The translations under genes were made by a program, and so were the position numbers. This document shows positions 27,657 to 37,388 of a stretch of 64,000 bases of DNA, piece by piece. The stretch is from Isoptericola variabilis 225 (lineage in GTDB: Bacteria > Actinomycetota > Actinomycetes > Actinomycetales > Cellulomonadaceae), in contig NC_015588.1 in assembly GCF_000215105.1 (NCBI RefSeq), forward strand, positions 1,550,001 to 1,614,000, given 5' to 3'. Below the pieces are notes generated by a model. That model was not told where the DNA came from. It worked only from the letters and a program-made list of their open reading frames with translations, and did not search any database. Within the stretch, counting starts at the first letter, position 1. Each line of letters starts with the position of its first letter.

Positions 27657-28427
27657 ATGTCCGTCGCCGTCCGTGTGATCCCGTGCCTCGACGTCGACGC
27701 CGGCCGGGTGGTCAAGGGCGTCAACTTCGAGAACCTCCGCGACGCGGGCGACCCCGTCGAGCTCGCGTCCCGGTACGACGCCGAGGGCGCCGACGAGGTG
27801 ACCTTCCTCGACGTGTCCGCGTCGTCGGGCGGGCGCGAGACCATGGTCGACGTCGTGCGCCGCACGGCCGAGCAGGTCTTCGTCCCGCTCACGGTCGGCG
27901 GCGGCGTCCGCTCGACCGAGGACGTCGACCGGCTGCTGCGCGCGGGCGCCGACAAGGTGGGCGTCAACACGGCCGCGATCGCGCGCCCCGAGCTCGTCGC
28001 CGAGATCGCCGAGCGCTTCGGCCGGCAGGTCCTCACGCTGTCGGTCGACGCGCGGCGCGTCACGGGCGAGGTCACGACGCCGTCGGGCTACGAGGTCACG
28101 ACGCACGGCGGCCGCCGCGGCACGGGCATCGACGCGGTCGAGTGGGCCGAGCGGGCCGCGCGGCTGGGCGCGGGCGAGATCCTGCTCAACTCGATGGACG
28201 CGGACGGCACGACGGCGGGCTTCGACCTGGAGATGATCGAGGCGGTGCGGGCGCGCGTCGACGTGCCGCTCGTCGCCTCGGGCGGGGCCGGCACGCCCGA
28301 GCACTTCGTCGCGGCGGCGCGCGCCGGCGCGGACGCGGTGCTCGCCGCGAGCGTCTTCCACTTCGGCGTCCTCACGGTTGCCCAGGTCAAGGACGCCATG
28401 CGCGCGGCCGGCGTCGAGGTCCGCTGA
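27657..28427 (+). CDS. hisF: Imidazole glycerol phosphate synthase subunit HisF
   Basis: A 256-residue beta/alpha barrel cyclase that, with glutaminase HisH, converts PRFAR and ammonia to imidazole glycerol phosphate and AICAR. The catalytic Asp12 is in [14 protein letters not shown], and the second Asp is in TLSVDARR; phosphate loops VGGGVRS and ASGGAG are intact. hisH, hisA and other his genes are not in the window. The ATG at 27657 follows the lipoprotein stop closely. Its stop overlaps the next ABC gene (TGATG), so translation is coupled. Confidence 0.96.
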   Translation: MSVAVRVIPCLDVDAGRVVKGVNFENLRDAGDPVELASRYDAEGADEVTFLDVSASSGGRETMVDVVRRTAEQVFVPLTVGGGVRSTEDVDRLLRAGADKVGVNTAAIARPELVAEIAERFGRQVLTLSVDARRVTGEVTTPSGYEVTTHGGRRGTGIDAVEWAERAARLGAGEILLNSMDADGTTAGFDLEMIEAVRARVDVPLVASGGAGTPEHFVAAARAGADAVLAASVFHFGVLTVAQVKDAMRAAGVEVR

Positions 28428-30355
28428 TGGCCGACGCACCCCGCCCCGCCGCCCTCACCGGGTCGCGGGTCCGGCGCTCGGCCGCGCTCATGTGGCGCGG
28501 CATGCGCTCCGAGCCGCGCGTCTACGTGGTCGCCGTCCTGGCCTCGGCCCTCTTCGGCGCCGCGACGGTCGCGGTGAGCCGGTCCGTCGGCTGGGCCACG
28601 GACGCCGTCGTCGTGCCCGCGATCGGCGGGGACCCGCAGGCGCAGGCGCGCATCTGGCAGGCCGGGCTCGTGCTCGGCGCGGTCGCGCTCACGCTCGCCC
28701 TGTCGGTCGCCGCGCGGCGCATCTTCGCGGGCTTCGGGTACGCGAACATCCAGGCGCACCACCGTCGCGGCGTGACGCGCCAGTACCTGCGCCTGCCGAT
28801 GTCGTGGCACCGCTCCCACCCCACGGGCCAGCTGCTGTCCAACGCGAGCGCCGACGTCGAGGCCGCGACGGGCGTGTTCAACCCGCTGCCGTTCGCGCTC
28901 GGCGTCGTCGTCATGATCGGCGTGGCGACGGTCATGCTCGTGCGCATCGACCTGTGGCTCGCCGCGGCCGCGCTGCTCGTCATCCCCGCCGCGATCGGCG
29001 CGAACCTCGTGTTCCAGAAGTACATGTCGCCGGCCGCGACGCGCGCCCAGCAGCTGCGCGCCGAGGTGGCCGACGTCGCGCACGAGAGCTTCGAGGCCGC
29101 GCTGCTCGTCAAGTCCCTCGGCACGGCCGACCGCGAGGAGGAGCGCTTCGCCGCGCGCACCGACGCGCTGCGGGCGGCGAACGTGCGGGTCGGGACGGTG
29201 CGCGCGATCTTCGACCCGGTCATCGAGCTCCTCCCGTCGCTCGGCACGCTGCTCGTGCTCGGCGTCGGCGCCTGGCGTGCCGCGAGCGGGGCGGTCGACG
29301 CCGGCGACGTCGTCACCGCGGGGTACCTCCTGACGATCATGGCGGTCCCGGTGCGCGCCTTCGGCTGGGTCCTCGGCGAGCTGCCGCGCGGCCTCGTCGG
29401 GTACGAGCGCATCGCCCGCGTGCTCGACGCCCGCGGCTCGATCGAGCCCGGCAGCGCACCCCTGCCGCGGCGCGAGGGCGGGCTGGCGGTCCGCCTCGAG
29501 CACGTCGGCGTCGACGTCCCGGCGGCCGGCCGGACCGCGACGCTGGTCGACGACGTCACGCTCGACGTCGAGCCGGGCTCGACCGTCGCGATCGTGGGCA
29601 CCACGGGCAGCGGCAAGACGACCCTGGTCTCGCTGCTCGCGCGGCTCAGCGACCCGACGCGCGGGCGCGTGCTGCTCGACGGCGTCGACGTGCGCACGCT
29701 CGCCGACGGCGAGGTGCCCGCCCAGGTCGCGCTCGTGGCGCAGCAGACGTTCGTCTTCGAGGACACCGTGCGCGCCAACGTCACGCTCGCCGACGACGGC
29801 GCCCCCGGCGCCCCGAGCGACGAGCAGGTGTGGGAGGCGCTGCGCCTCGCGCGCGTCGACGGCGTGGTGCGCGCGCTCCCGGACGGCCTCGACGCCCCGC
29901 TGGGCGAGCGCGGCGCCAACCTGTCCGGCGGCCAGCGCCAGCGCCTCGCGATCGCCCGCGCGCTCGTGCGCCGCCCCCGGCTGCTCGTGCTCGACGACGC
30001 GACGAGCGCCGTCGACCCGCGCGTCGAGCAGGACATCCTCGCCGGGCTCGCGGCCGAGCGGACGGCGAGCGGCCGGCGGGCCACGACCGTCGTCATGGTC
30101 GCCTACCGCATGTCGTCGGTGGCGCTCGCGGACGTCGTCGTGCACCTCGAGGGCGGCCGCGTGGTCGACGTCGGGACCCACGCCGAGCTGCTCGCGCGGG
30201 ACCCCGGGTACCGCGAGCTCGCCACGGCGTACGAGGAGGAGACGGCGCGCCGGGCGCGCGAGCTCGCGGACGAGCGCGCCGCGGGCGAGCAGGTCGACCC
30301 GGTGGACGACCTGGTGGCCCTCGACAGCGACGAGCCCGAGGAGGTGGCCCGGTGA
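28427..30355 (+). CDS. ABC exporter half, degenerate-site subunit
   Basis: A 642-residue half-transporter: a six-helix exporter domain (residues about 20-320) followed by an ABC ATPase domain. Walker A is GTTGSGKTT and the signature is LSGGQRQ, both normal. But Walker B is LLVLDDATSAVD, with Asp where the catalytic Glu should be, and the switch His is Tyr (VVMVAYRMSS). These changes mark the degenerate-site partner of heterodimeric exporters such as TmrAB or TM287/288. Its stop overlaps the partner gene by GTGA. The C-terminal 40 residues are strongly acidic and charged. Substrate unknown; it lies inside the his-trp operon. Confidence 0.9.
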   Translation: MADAPRPAALTGSRVRRSAALMWRGMRSEPRVYVVAVLASALFGAATVAVSRSVGWATDAVVVPAIGGDPQAQARIWQAGLVLGAVALTLALSVAARRIFAGFGYANIQAHHRRGVTRQYLRLPMSWHRSHPTGQLLSNASADVEAATGVFNPLPFALGVVVMIGVATVMLVRIDLWLAAAALLVIPAAIGANLVFQKYMSPAATRAQQLRAEVADVAHESFEAALLVKSLGTADREEERFAARTDALRAANVRVGTVRAIFDPVIELLPSLGTLLVLGVGAWRAASGAVDAGDVVTAGYLLTIMAVPVRAFGWVLGELPRGLVGYERIARVLDARGSIEPGSAPLPRREGGLAVRLEHVGVDVPAAGRTATLVDDVTLDVEPGSTVAIVGTTGSGKTTLVSLLARLSDPTRGRVLLDGVDVRTLADGEVPAQVALVAQQTFVFEDTVRANVTLADDGAPGAPSDEQVWEALRLARVDGVVRALPDGLDAPLGERGANLSGGQRQRLAIARALVRRPRLLVLDDATSAVDPRVEQDILAGLAAERTASGRRATTVVMVAYRMSSVALADVVVHLEGGRVVDVGTHAELLARDPGYRELATAYEEETARRARELADERAAGEQVDPVDDLVALDSDEPEEVAR

Positions 30356-32160
30356 GCGACTCGCGCATCGCGACGGCGAGCGAGCTCGGCGTCCTGGCGA
30401 CGCTGCGCCGCGGCGTGCAGATCTCGCCGCAGATCGTGGACGGCCTGTGGCTCACGCTCGCGCTCGCGGTGCTCGCCGCCGCGGGCCGCGTCGTCGTGCC
30501 GATCGCGGTCCAGCGCACGATCGACGACGGCATCCTGTCCACGGGCGGCCCGGACGCCGGCCGCGTCGCGCTCATGGCCGCGGTCGCGGCGGGCGCGATC
30601 CTCGTCGCCGGGCTCTGCTCGGCGCTCGTCAACGTGCGGCTGTTCCGCTCGACCGAGGCGGGGCTCGCGAGCCTGCGCGTGCGCGCGTTCCGCCACGTGC
30701 ACGACCTGTCGACCCTGTCGCAGGGGACGGAGCGGCGCGGCGCGCTCGTCTCGCGCGTGACGAGCGACGTCGACACGATCTCGCTGTTCGTCCAGTGGGG
30801 CGGCATCATGCTGCTCGTCTCGACGCTCCAGGTGATCGTCGCGACCGTGCTCATGGCGGTCTACTCGTGGCAGCTCACCCTCGTGGTGTGGGCGTGCTTC
30901 GTGCCGCTGTTCCTCGTGCTGCGCACCGCGCAGCGGTACGTCAGCCGGGCGTACGGCGCGGTCCGCGCCCGCACGGGCGCGATGCTCGGCGCGATCTCCG
31001 AGGCCGTCGTCGGTGCCGAGACCGTCCGCGCGTACGGCGTCGCCGACCGGACCGGCCGGCGCGTCGACGCCGCCATCGACGCCACGCGGCGGGCGCAGGC
31101 GCACGCCCAGGTGCTCGTCGCGAGCGTGTTCTCGTCCGGCACGCTCATGGCGAACGTCGTGCTCGCGGTCGTCGTGGTCGTGGGCTCGCACCTCGGCGTG
31201 GGCGGCGGGCTCAGCGCGGGCCAGCTCGTGGCGTTCCTCTTCCTCGTGCAGCTGTTCACCGGTCCGGTGCAGATGGCCACGGAGATCCTCAACGAGCTGC
31301 AGAACGCGATCGCCGGCTGGCGGCGCGTGCTCGCCGTCGTCGAGACCCCCGTCGACGTCGCCGACCCGGGCGAGCGCGGCGTCGTCAGCCCGCGCGGCCC
31401 CGCCGCGGTGAGCCTGCGCGGCGTGCGGTTCGCCTACCCCGACGGGCCCGAGGTGCTCCACGGCGTCGACCTCGAGCTCCCCGCCCGCACCAAGGTCGCG
31501 GTGGTCGGGCAGACAGGCTCGGGCAAGACGACGATCGCCAAGCTGGTCGCCCGCCTCATGGACCCGACCGAGGGCCAGGTGCTCCTCGACGGCGTCGACC
31601 TGCGCGACATCCGGCTCGACTCGCTGCGCGAGCGCGTGGTGCTCGTGCCGCAGGAGGGCTTCCTCTTCGACGGGACGGTCGCGCAGAACGTCGCCTACGG
31701 GCTGCGCGACCTCCCGCCCGCGGGCGCCGACGACCCGGCCGTGCGCGAGCGGGTCCGCGAGGCCTTCGACGCCCTCGGCCTCACCGACTGGGTGGAGGAC
31801 CTGCCCGCGGGCCTCGACACCGACGTCGGGCAGCGCGGGGAGTCGCTCAGCGCGGGGGAGCGCCAGCTCGTCGCGATGGCGCGCGCCTACCTCGCGGCCG
31901 GCGACCTCCTCGTGCTCGACGAGGCGACGTCCGCGGTCGACCCGGCGACCGAGGTCCGCATCGCGCGCGCCCTCGACACGCTGACCTCGGGACGCTCGAC
32001 GATCACGATCGCGCACCGCCTGTCGACCGCGGAGGCCAGCGACCTCGTCGTCGTGGTCGACGAGGGGAACGTCGTCGAGGTCGGCCCGCACGACGAGCTC
32101 GCCGCCGCGGGCGGTGTGTACGCGCGCATGCACGCGAGCTGGGTCGCGCAGACCCGGTGA
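30352..32160 (+). CDS. ABC exporter half, catalytic-site subunit
   Basis: A 602-residue half-transporter with an N-terminal exporter domain (six helices, residues about 25-315) and an ABC domain. Walker A GQTGSGKTT, Walker B LLVLDEATSAVD with catalytic Glu, and ITIAHRLST with the switch His are canonical. The signature is altered to LSAGERQ, which is exactly the motif that faces the degenerate Walker site of the upstream subunit. The two proteins therefore form a heterodimer with one working and one degenerate ATP site. GTG 30352 overlaps the upstream stop. hisI begins about 36 bases downstream. Confidence 0.9.
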   Translation: MSDSRIATASELGVLATLRRGVQISPQIVDGLWLTLALAVLAAAGRVVVPIAVQRTIDDGILSTGGPDAGRVALMAAVAAGAILVAGLCSALVNVRLFRSTEAGLASLRVRAFRHVHDLSTLSQGTERRGALVSRVTSDVDTISLFVQWGGIMLLVSTLQVIVATVLMAVYSWQLTLVVWACFVPLFLVLRTAQRYVSRAYGAVRARTGAMLGAISEAVVGAETVRAYGVADRTGRRVDAAIDATRRAQAHAQVLVASVFSSGTLMANVVLAVVVVVGSHLGVGGGLSAGQLVAFLFLVQLFTGPVQMATEILNELQNAIAGWRRVLAVVETPVDVADPGERGVVSPRGPAAVSLRGVRFAYPDGPEVLHGVDLELPARTKVAVVGQTGSGKTTIAKLVARLMDPTEGQVLLDGVDLRDIRLDSLRERVVLVPQEGFLFDGTVAQNVAYGLRDLPPAGADDPAVRERVREAFDALGLTDWVEDLPAGLDTDVGQRGESLSAGERQLVAMARAYLAAGDLLVLDEATSAVDPATEVRIARALDTLTSGRSTITIAHRLSTAEASDLVVVVDEGNVVEVGPHDELAAAGGVYARMHASWVAQTR

Positions 32161-32196
32161 CCCCGGCCGCCCGCCCGACGTGGGAGGATGACCCGC

Positions 32197-32574
32197 GTGC
32201 CTGACCTGATCGACAGCCCGCTCGACCCCGCCGTGGCGGCGCGCCTCAAGCGTGACGACGCCGGCCTCGTCGCCGCGATCGTGCAGCAGCACGACACCGG
32301 CGAGGTGCTCATGCTCGGCTGGATGGACGACGAGGCCCTGCACCGCACCCTGACGACCGGCCGCGTCACGTTCTGGAGCCGCTCGCGGCAGGAGTACTGG
32401 CGCAAGGGGGACACCTCGGGCCACGTCCAGCACGTGCGGTCGGTCGCGATCGACTGCGACGGCGACGCGCTGCTCGTCAAGGTCGACCAGGTGGGCGCCG
32501 CGTGCCACACGGGTGCGCGCACGTGCTTCGAGGCGGGCGGCGAGCTGCCCGCCGTCGTCGAGGAGGACCGGTGA
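32197..32574 (+). CDS. hisI: Phosphoribosyl-AMP cyclohydrolase HisI
   Basis: A 125-residue enzyme that opens the adenine ring of phosphoribosyl-AMP in histidine synthesis. The metal site is intact: SIAIDCDGD-type segment [15 protein letters not shown], and CHTGARTCF with the zinc cysteines. [16 protein letters not shown] is the family signature. An in-frame ATG at 32188 would add MTR; GTG 32197 is favoured by a GAGGAT box seven bases upstream, but either is possible. It carries only the cyclohydrolase, without a HisE domain. It overlaps trpE by GTGA. Confidence 0.94.
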   Translation: MPDLIDSPLDPAVAARLKRDDAGLVAAIVQQHDTGEVLMLGWMDDEALHRTLTTGRVTFWSRSRQEYWRKGDTSGHVQHVRSVAIDCDGDALLVKVDQVGAACHTGARTCFEAGGELPAVVEEDR

Positions 32575-34142
32575 CCGCGGACACGTTCAGCCCCGCCCCG
32601 ACCGCGGACGACCTCGCCTGGGGCGCGACCTGGCCGCGGCTCGAGACGTTCCGCGAGCTCGCGCGCGACCGGCGCGTCATCCCCGTCGTGCGTCGGGTGC
32701 TCGCCGACGACGTCACGCCCGTCGGCCTGTACCGGACGCTCGCGCAGGGGCGCCCGGGCACGTTCGTGCTCGAGTCGGCCGAGGCGTCGGGCGTGTGGTC
32801 GCGCTGGTCGTTCGTCGGCGTCGCGTCCCGCGCCACGCTGAGCTCCGACGGCGGCCAGGCCGTCTGGACGGGCGACGTCCCGGTCGGCGTGCCGACGTCG
32901 GGCGACGTGCTCGACGTCCTCGGCGCGACGCTCGAGGCGCTGCGCACGCCGCCGATCGAGGGTCTGCCGCCGCTCACGGGCGGCATGGCGGGCGCCCTGG
33001 GGTGGGACGTCGTGCGGCACTGGGAGCCGACGCTGCCCGCGACCGCGCCCGACGAGCTCGGCGTGCCCGAGCTCACGCTGTGCCTCGCCACGGACCTCGT
33101 CGCGGTCGACCACCACACCGGCTCGGTCTGGCTCGTGGCCAACGCGATCAACGCCGACGACACCGACGAGCGCGTCGACGAGGCGCACGCGGACGCCGTC
33201 GCGCGGCTCGACGCCCTCGCCGCCCGCCTCGCCGCGCCGGCGCCGGGCGTGCGGACGATCCTGCGCGACGAGGCCGACGTCGTCGTGCCCGAGCTCGAGT
33301 TCCGCTCGACGCGCGACGAGTTCGAGGCCGCCGTCCGCGCGGGTCAGGAGGCCATCCGCGACGGCGAGGTCTTCCAGGTCGTGCTGTCCCAGCGGCTCGA
33401 CCTCGACTGCCCTGCCGACCCGCTCGACGTGTACCGGGCGCTGCGGACGATCAACCCCAGCCCGTACATGTACTACTTCCACCTCACCGACCCGGCCGGC
33501 CGCGACTTCGCGGTCGTCGGCTCGAGCCCCGAGACGCTCGTCAAGGTCACCGAGGGCCACGTGACGACGTACCCCATCGCGGGCTCGCGCCCGCGCGGGG
33601 CGACGGTCGAGGAGGACGTGGCGCTCGGCGAGGAGCTGCTCGCCGACCCCAAGGAGCGCGCCGAGCACCTCATGCTCGTCGACCTGTCGCGCAACGACCT
33701 GGTCAAGGTGTGCGAGCCGACGAGCGTCGAGGTCGTCGAGTTCATGGCCACGCGCCGGTTCAGCCACATCATGCACCTGTGCTCGACCGTCGTGGGACGG
33801 CTGCGGCCCGGCGCGACCGCGCTCGACGCGCTGCGCGCGACGTTCCCGGCCGGGACGCTGTCCGGGGCGCCGAAGCCGCGCGCGATCGCCCTCATCGACG
33901 AGCTCGAGCCGGCGTCGCGCGGCATCTACGGCGGCACCGTCGGGTACTTCGACCTCGGCGGCAACATGGACATGGCCATCGCCATCCGCACCGCGTTCAT
34001 CCGCGACGGGCGCGCCTCCGTCCAGGCGGGGGGCGGCATCGTCGCCGACTCGGTCCCGGCGCTCGAGTACGCCGAGTCGCGCAACAAGGCGGCGGCCGCG
34101 GTGCGCGCCGTCCAGCTCGCCGCGAGGTTCGGCTCGCTGTGA
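32571..34142 (+). CDS. trpE: Anthranilate synthase component I TrpE
   Basis: A 523-residue chorismate-binding enzyme that makes anthranilate with ammonia from TrpG. The N-terminal domain (residues about 25-170) has VFVLESAE-type [19 protein letters not shown], the allosteric region for tryptophan inhibition. The chorismate domain has [54 protein letters not shown] and the C-terminal [18 protein letters not shown]. No trpG or trpD is in the window. GTG 32571 overlaps hisI, so his and trp functions are translationally linked. Confidence 0.96.
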   Translation: MTADTFSPAPTADDLAWGATWPRLETFRELARDRRVIPVVRRVLADDVTPVGLYRTLAQGRPGTFVLESAEASGVWSRWSFVGVASRATLSSDGGQAVWTGDVPVGVPTSGDVLDVLGATLEALRTPPIEGLPPLTGGMAGALGWDVVRHWEPTLPATAPDELGVPELTLCLATDLVAVDHHTGSVWLVANAINADDTDERVDEAHADAVARLDALAARLAAPAPGVRTILRDEADVVVPELEFRSTRDEFEAAVRAGQEAIRDGEVFQVVLSQRLDLDCPADPLDVYRALRTINPSPYMYYFHLTDPAGRDFAVVGSSPETLVKVTEGHVTTYPIAGSRPRGATVEEDVALGEELLADPKERAEHLMLVDLSRNDLVKVCEPTSVEVVEFMATRRFSHIMHLCSTVVGRLRPGATALDALRATFPAGTLSGAPKPRAIALIDELEPASRGIYGGTVGYFDLGGNMDMAIAIRTAFIRDGRASVQAGGGIVADSVPALEYAESRNKAAAAVRAVQLAARFGSL

Positions 34143-34758
34143 GCCCCGCGCTGCGCTCACGGTCCCGCGCCGTGTGGCTCCTCGTGGCGCTCGGCGGAGC
34201 GGCGCTCGGCACCGCCGTGCCGACGTGGGTCCGCACGAGCGTCTCCACGGCGCTCGAGGCCGACGTCGCGGTCGAGGTCGCGGGCACGACGGCCGCCCCC
34301 GCGTCGGCGCGGCCGGGCTCGTCGTGCTCGCGGCGGGCCTCGTGCTCGCGATCGCCGGGCGGGTCGCGCGCTGGCTCGCCCTGGGGGTGACCGCGCTCGC
34401 GGGCGTCCTGGTCACCGCGTCGGCCGCGGCCGTGCTCGCCGACCCGGTCCCCGCGACGACCACCGGCACGACCGACGCGACGGGCGTCACCGACCTCGCC
34501 TCGCCGGTCGCCCTCACGCCCTGGCCGTGGCTCGCCGCCGCCGTCGGCGTCCTCGTCGTCGTCCGCCGCGGCGCTCGCCGCGCTCGGCGCCCCCACGTGG
34601 GGAGCGATCGTGGGGCCGGCACGAGCGTGTCGTCGACGGGCACGGACGCACCTGACGCAGGCCCGGCCGCCGGCGACGGCGCGGGGGGTGACGCACCGGA
34701 CGCGCACGACGACTGGGACGCGCTGTCGCGCGGCACCGACCCGTCCGCGGACCGATAG
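34139..34758 (+). pseudogene. Trp biosynthesis-associated membrane protein, frameshifted
   Basis: This position between trpE and trpC normally holds the TIGR02234/PF09534 tryptophan-associated membrane protein. It starts at GTG 34139 (overlapping the trpE stop) with AVWLLVALGGAALGTAVPTW, the first membrane helix, and VAVEVAGTTAAPA. The frame is lost near the C-rich stretch at about 34296-34304 and resumes in the next frame as AAGLVVLAAGLVLAIAGRVA and VTALAGVLVTASAAAVLA, ending in an acidic tail HDDWDALSRGTDPSADR. Near 34555-34610 a hydrophobic AAALAALGAPTWG is again out of frame, hinting at two compensating shifts. As written no full protein is made; sequence error cannot be excluded. Confidence 0.7.
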
Positions 34759-34761
34759 GCT
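34756..34761 (+). promoter_or_regulatory. -10 box before the HGxxPAAW-type gene
   Basis: TAGGCT overlaps the stop of the upstream gene, with a leader of about 35 bases to ATG 34797 that includes an AAAGG-type ribosome-binding site. Confidence 0.4.
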
Positions 34762-34796
34762 GGGACCGCACCACGTCACGAAAGGCAAAGCCACCC

Positions 34797-35078
34797 ATGA
34801 CCGACAAGTCGAACGCCGAGATCGCCTACCTCCCGCCGGCCGTCCCGCCCACCAACCACGGCCACACGGTCGCGGCCTGGACCGCGATGATCGGGATCAT
34901 GCTCGGTGCGCTCGTCGCGGCGATCGGCGTCGTCGTCGCGCAGGCCGTGATCTTCTGGGTCGGCATGGGCGTCGTGCTGCTCGCGTGCCTCGCCGGGCTC
35001 GTCCTGCGCAACATGGGCTACGGGCAGGCGAAGCCCGGCGTGACCCCGCAGCGCCAGTCCTCCGGCCACCGCCACTGA
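34797..35078 (+). CDS. HGxxPAAW-type small membrane protein
   Basis: A 93-residue protein with two membrane helices (AAWTAMIGIMLGALVAAIGV and WVGMGVVLLACLAGLVL) and a His-rich C-terminus. The segment NHGHTVAAW corresponds to the HGxxPAAW motif that names a family of small membrane proteins found between trpE and trpC in actinobacteria; here Pro is replaced by Val. A GKAK-type AAAGGCAAAG lies before the ATG. Its job is unknown; its constant location suggests a link with tryptophan synthesis or transport. Confidence 0.82.
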   Translation: MTDKSNAEIAYLPPAVPPTNHGHTVAAWTAMIGIMLGALVAAIGVVVAQAVIFWVGMGVVLLACLAGLVLRNMGYGQAKPGVTPQRQSSGHRH

Positions 35079-35123
35079 CACCCCCGGGCGGCCGCGCCGT
35101 CTCGCACTGCGGAGCCGTGGTCG

Positions 35124-35138
35124 GTCTCACTCTGAGAC
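35124..35138 (+). promoter_or_regulatory. Palindromic candidate operator upstream of trpC
   Basis: GTCTCA-ctc-TGAGAC is a perfect 6-bp inverted repeat with a 3-bp centre. It ends five bases before the candidate -10 box at 35144, so a bound protein would cover the -35 to -10 spacer. Confidence 0.4.
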
Positions 35139-35143
35139 GGGCC

Positions 35144-35149
35144 TACGAT
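35144..35149 (+). promoter_or_regulatory. -10 box of the trpCBA-lgt segment
   Basis: TACGAT with a leader of about 40 bases to trpC ATG 35194, which has GGGGAGG as Shine-Dalgarno. It suggests that trpCBA-lgt can be transcribed separately from hisF-trpE. Confidence 0.45.
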
Positions 35150-35193
35150 GTCAGCACCGACGAGAACGCACCGGCGCCACGGGGAGGTAGAGC

Positions 35194-36018
35194 ATGACGG
35201 TCCTGGAGGACATCGTCGCGGGGGTCCGCGAGGACCTCGCCGTGCGCCAGGCGCGCACCTCGCTCGACGAGCTCAAGGAGCGCGCCGCCCGCGTGCCCGG
35301 GGCGCTCGAGTGCTGCAGCCGGCTGCTGTCCGAGGACCGCGTCGCCGTGATCGCCGAGGTCAAGCGCTCGAGCCCGAGCAAGGGCGCGCTCGCCCCGATC
35401 ACGGACCCCGCGGCGCTCGCGGTCGAGTACGCCCAGGGCGGCGCGAGCGCGATCTCCGTCCTCACGGAGGAGCGCCGGTTCCGCGGCAGCCTGGCGGACC
35501 TCGACGCCGTGCGCGCCCGGGTCGACGTGCCGGTGCTGCGCAAGGACTTCGTCGTCACCCCGTACCAGGTGTGGGAGGCCCGCGCCCACGGCGCGGACCT
35601 CGTCCTGCTCATCGTCGCCGCGCTCGAGCAGACCGTGCTGACGTCGCTCGTCGAGCGCGTGCACTCGCTCGGCATGACGGCGCTCGTCGAGGCCCACACG
35701 GTCGAGGAGGTGCACCGCGCGCTCGACGCCGGTGCCCGGATCGTCGGCGTCAACGCGCGCGACCTCAAGACGCTCGAGGTCGACCGCAGCACCTTCGCGC
35801 GCCTCGCCCCGCACATCCCCGACGACGTCGTGCGCGTCGCCGAGTCCGGCGTGCGCGGGCCGCACGACGTCATGGAGTACGCGCGCGCCGGCGCGCACGC
35901 CGTCCTCGTGGGGGAGGCGCTCGTGACCGACGCCGCGCCCCGGCAGTCCGTGGCGGACCTGGTCGCCGCCGGGCAGCACCCGGCCCTGTGGTCGGTGCGC
36001 CCCGCGGCCCAGCCGTGA
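35194..36018 (+). CDS. trpC: Indole-3-glycerol phosphate synthase TrpC
   Basis: A 274-residue beta/alpha barrel that closes the indole ring from CdRP. Family blocks are [13 protein letters not shown] (catalytic Lys), [27 protein letters not shown] (Lys), [25 protein letters not shown] and VAESGV. Length is standard; no TrpF fusion is present. GGGGAGG precedes ATG 35194. The stop overlaps a possible GTG for trpB, but trpB probably begins a little later. Confidence 0.96.
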   Translation: MTVLEDIVAGVREDLAVRQARTSLDELKERAARVPGALECCSRLLSEDRVAVIAEVKRSSPSKGALAPITDPAALAVEYAQGGASAISVLTEERRFRGSLADLDAVRARVDVPVLRKDFVVTPYQVWEARAHGADLVLLIVAALEQTVLTSLVERVHSLGMTALVEAHTVEEVHRALDAGARIVGVNARDLKTLEVDRSTFARLAPHIPDDVVRVAESGVRGPHDVMEYARAGAHAVLVGEALVTDAAPRQSVADLVAAGQHPALWSVRPAAQP

Positions 36019-36053
36019 CGTCCCTGCCCGCCCCCGTCCAAGGAGAACCACCC

Positions 36054-37388
36054 GTGCCCTCGAGCGAGCCCGTGCGCGACGCGCTGACCGAGACCCTGGC
36101 GCACCAGGTGCTCGGCCGCCTCGCCGACCAGCCCGGACCGTACTTCGGCGAGTTCGGCGGTCGCTTCGTGCCCGAGGCCCTGATCTCGGCGCTCGACGAG
36201 CTCGAGACCGAGTACCGCAAGGCGCTCGGCGACCCCGTCTTCCGCGACGAGCTCGCGCGCCTGCACCGCGAGTACACCGGGCGCCCGTCGCCGCTGACCG
36301 AGGTGCCGCGCTTCGCCGAGCACGCGGGCGGCGCTCCGGGCGACGTCCGGATCCTGCTCAAGCGCGAGGACCTCAACCACACGGGCTCGCACAAGATCAA
36401 CAACGTGCTCGGCCAGGCGCTGCTCGTCAAGCGCATGGGCAAGACGCGCGTCATCGCCGAGACGGGCGCGGGCCAGCACGGCGTCGCGACCGCGACGGCC
36501 GCCGCGCTGCTCGGGCTCGAGTGCGTCGTGTACATGGGCGAGGAGGACACGCGCCGACAGGCCCTCAACGTCGCGCGCATGCGCCTGCTCGGAGCCGAGG
36601 TCGTGCCCGTGACGATCGGCACGCGCACGCTCAAGGACGCGATCAACGAGGCGCTGCGCGACTGGGTCACCAACGTCGAGACCACGCACTACCTGCTGGG
36701 CACCGTCACCGGCCCGCACCCGTTCCCCGAGATGGTGCGCGAGTTCCACCGCATCATCGGCGAGGAGGCGCGCGAGCAGGTGCTCGAGCGCGTCGGCCGG
36801 CTGCCCGACGCCGTCGCCGCGTGCGTCGGCGGCGGGTCCAACGCCCTGGGCATCTTCAACGCCTTCCTCGACGACGAGGGCGTGGCCCTCCACGGCTTCG
36901 AGGCCGGCGGCGAGGGCGTCGAGACCGGCCGCCACGCGGCCCGCTTCTCCGGCGGCGCGCCCGGCGTGCTGCACGGCGCCCGGTCGTACCTGCTGCAGGA
37001 CGACGACGGGCAGACGCTGCCGAGCCACTCCGTCTCGGCCGGCCTCGACTACCCGAGCGTCGGGCCCGCGCACGCGTGGCTCCACGACATGGGCCGCGCG
37101 ACGTACGAGCCGGTGACCGACGACGAGGCCATGGAGGCGTTCCGGCTCCTGTGCCGCACCGAGGGGATCATCCCCGCCATCGAGTCCGCGCACGCGCTCG
37201 CCGGCGCGCTGCGCGTCGGGCGCGCGGCGGTCGCCGAGGGCCGGACCGACCTGGTGGTCCTCGTCAACCTCTCGGGCCGCGGGGACAAGGACGTGGCCAC
37301 GGCCGCGCGCTGGTTCGGGCTGCTCGACGACGTCGGCGGGGACGAGGCCGTCGTCGAGACGGTCACGAGCGAGGAGGGCAACCTGTGA
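36054..37388 (+). CDS. trpB: Tryptophan synthase beta subunit TrpB
   Basis: A 444-residue PLP enzyme that condenses indole and serine to tryptophan. [15 protein letters not shown] opens the conserved part; the PLP Lys is in [34 protein letters not shown] and the phosphate loop [10 protein letters not shown] are intact, as is the C-terminal [14 protein letters not shown] 36054 is chosen because AGGAGA sits seven bases upstream; an alternative GTG at 36015 overlaps the trpC stop and would add 13 residues. The stop overlaps trpA (GTGA), which couples the two subunits of the complex. Confidence 0.96.
   Translation: MPSSEPVRDALTETLAHQVLGRLADQPGPYFGEFGGRFVPEALISALDELETEYRKALGDPVFRDELARLHREYTGRPSPLTEVPRFAEHAGGAPGDVRILLKREDLNHTGSHKINNVLGQALLVKRMGKTRVIAETGAGQHGVATATAAALLGLECVVYMGEEDTRRQALNVARMRLLGAEVVPVTIGTRTLKDAINEALRDWVTNVETTHYLLGTVTGPHPFPEMVREFHRIIGEEAREQVLERVGRLPDAVAACVGGGSNALGIFNAFLDDEGVALHGFEAGGEGVETGRHAARFSGGAPGVLHGARSYLLQDDDGQTLPSHSVSAGLDYPSVGPAHAWLHDMGRATYEPVTDDEAMEAFRLLCRTEGIIPAIESAHALAGALRVGRAAVAEGRTDLVVLVNLSGRGDKDVATAARWFGLLDDVGGDEAVVETVTSEEGNL

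Noticed and set aside
35079..35193. Trp attenuator with leader peptide
   Set aside because: No short open frame with consecutive Trp codons and no terminator/antiterminator pair was found.
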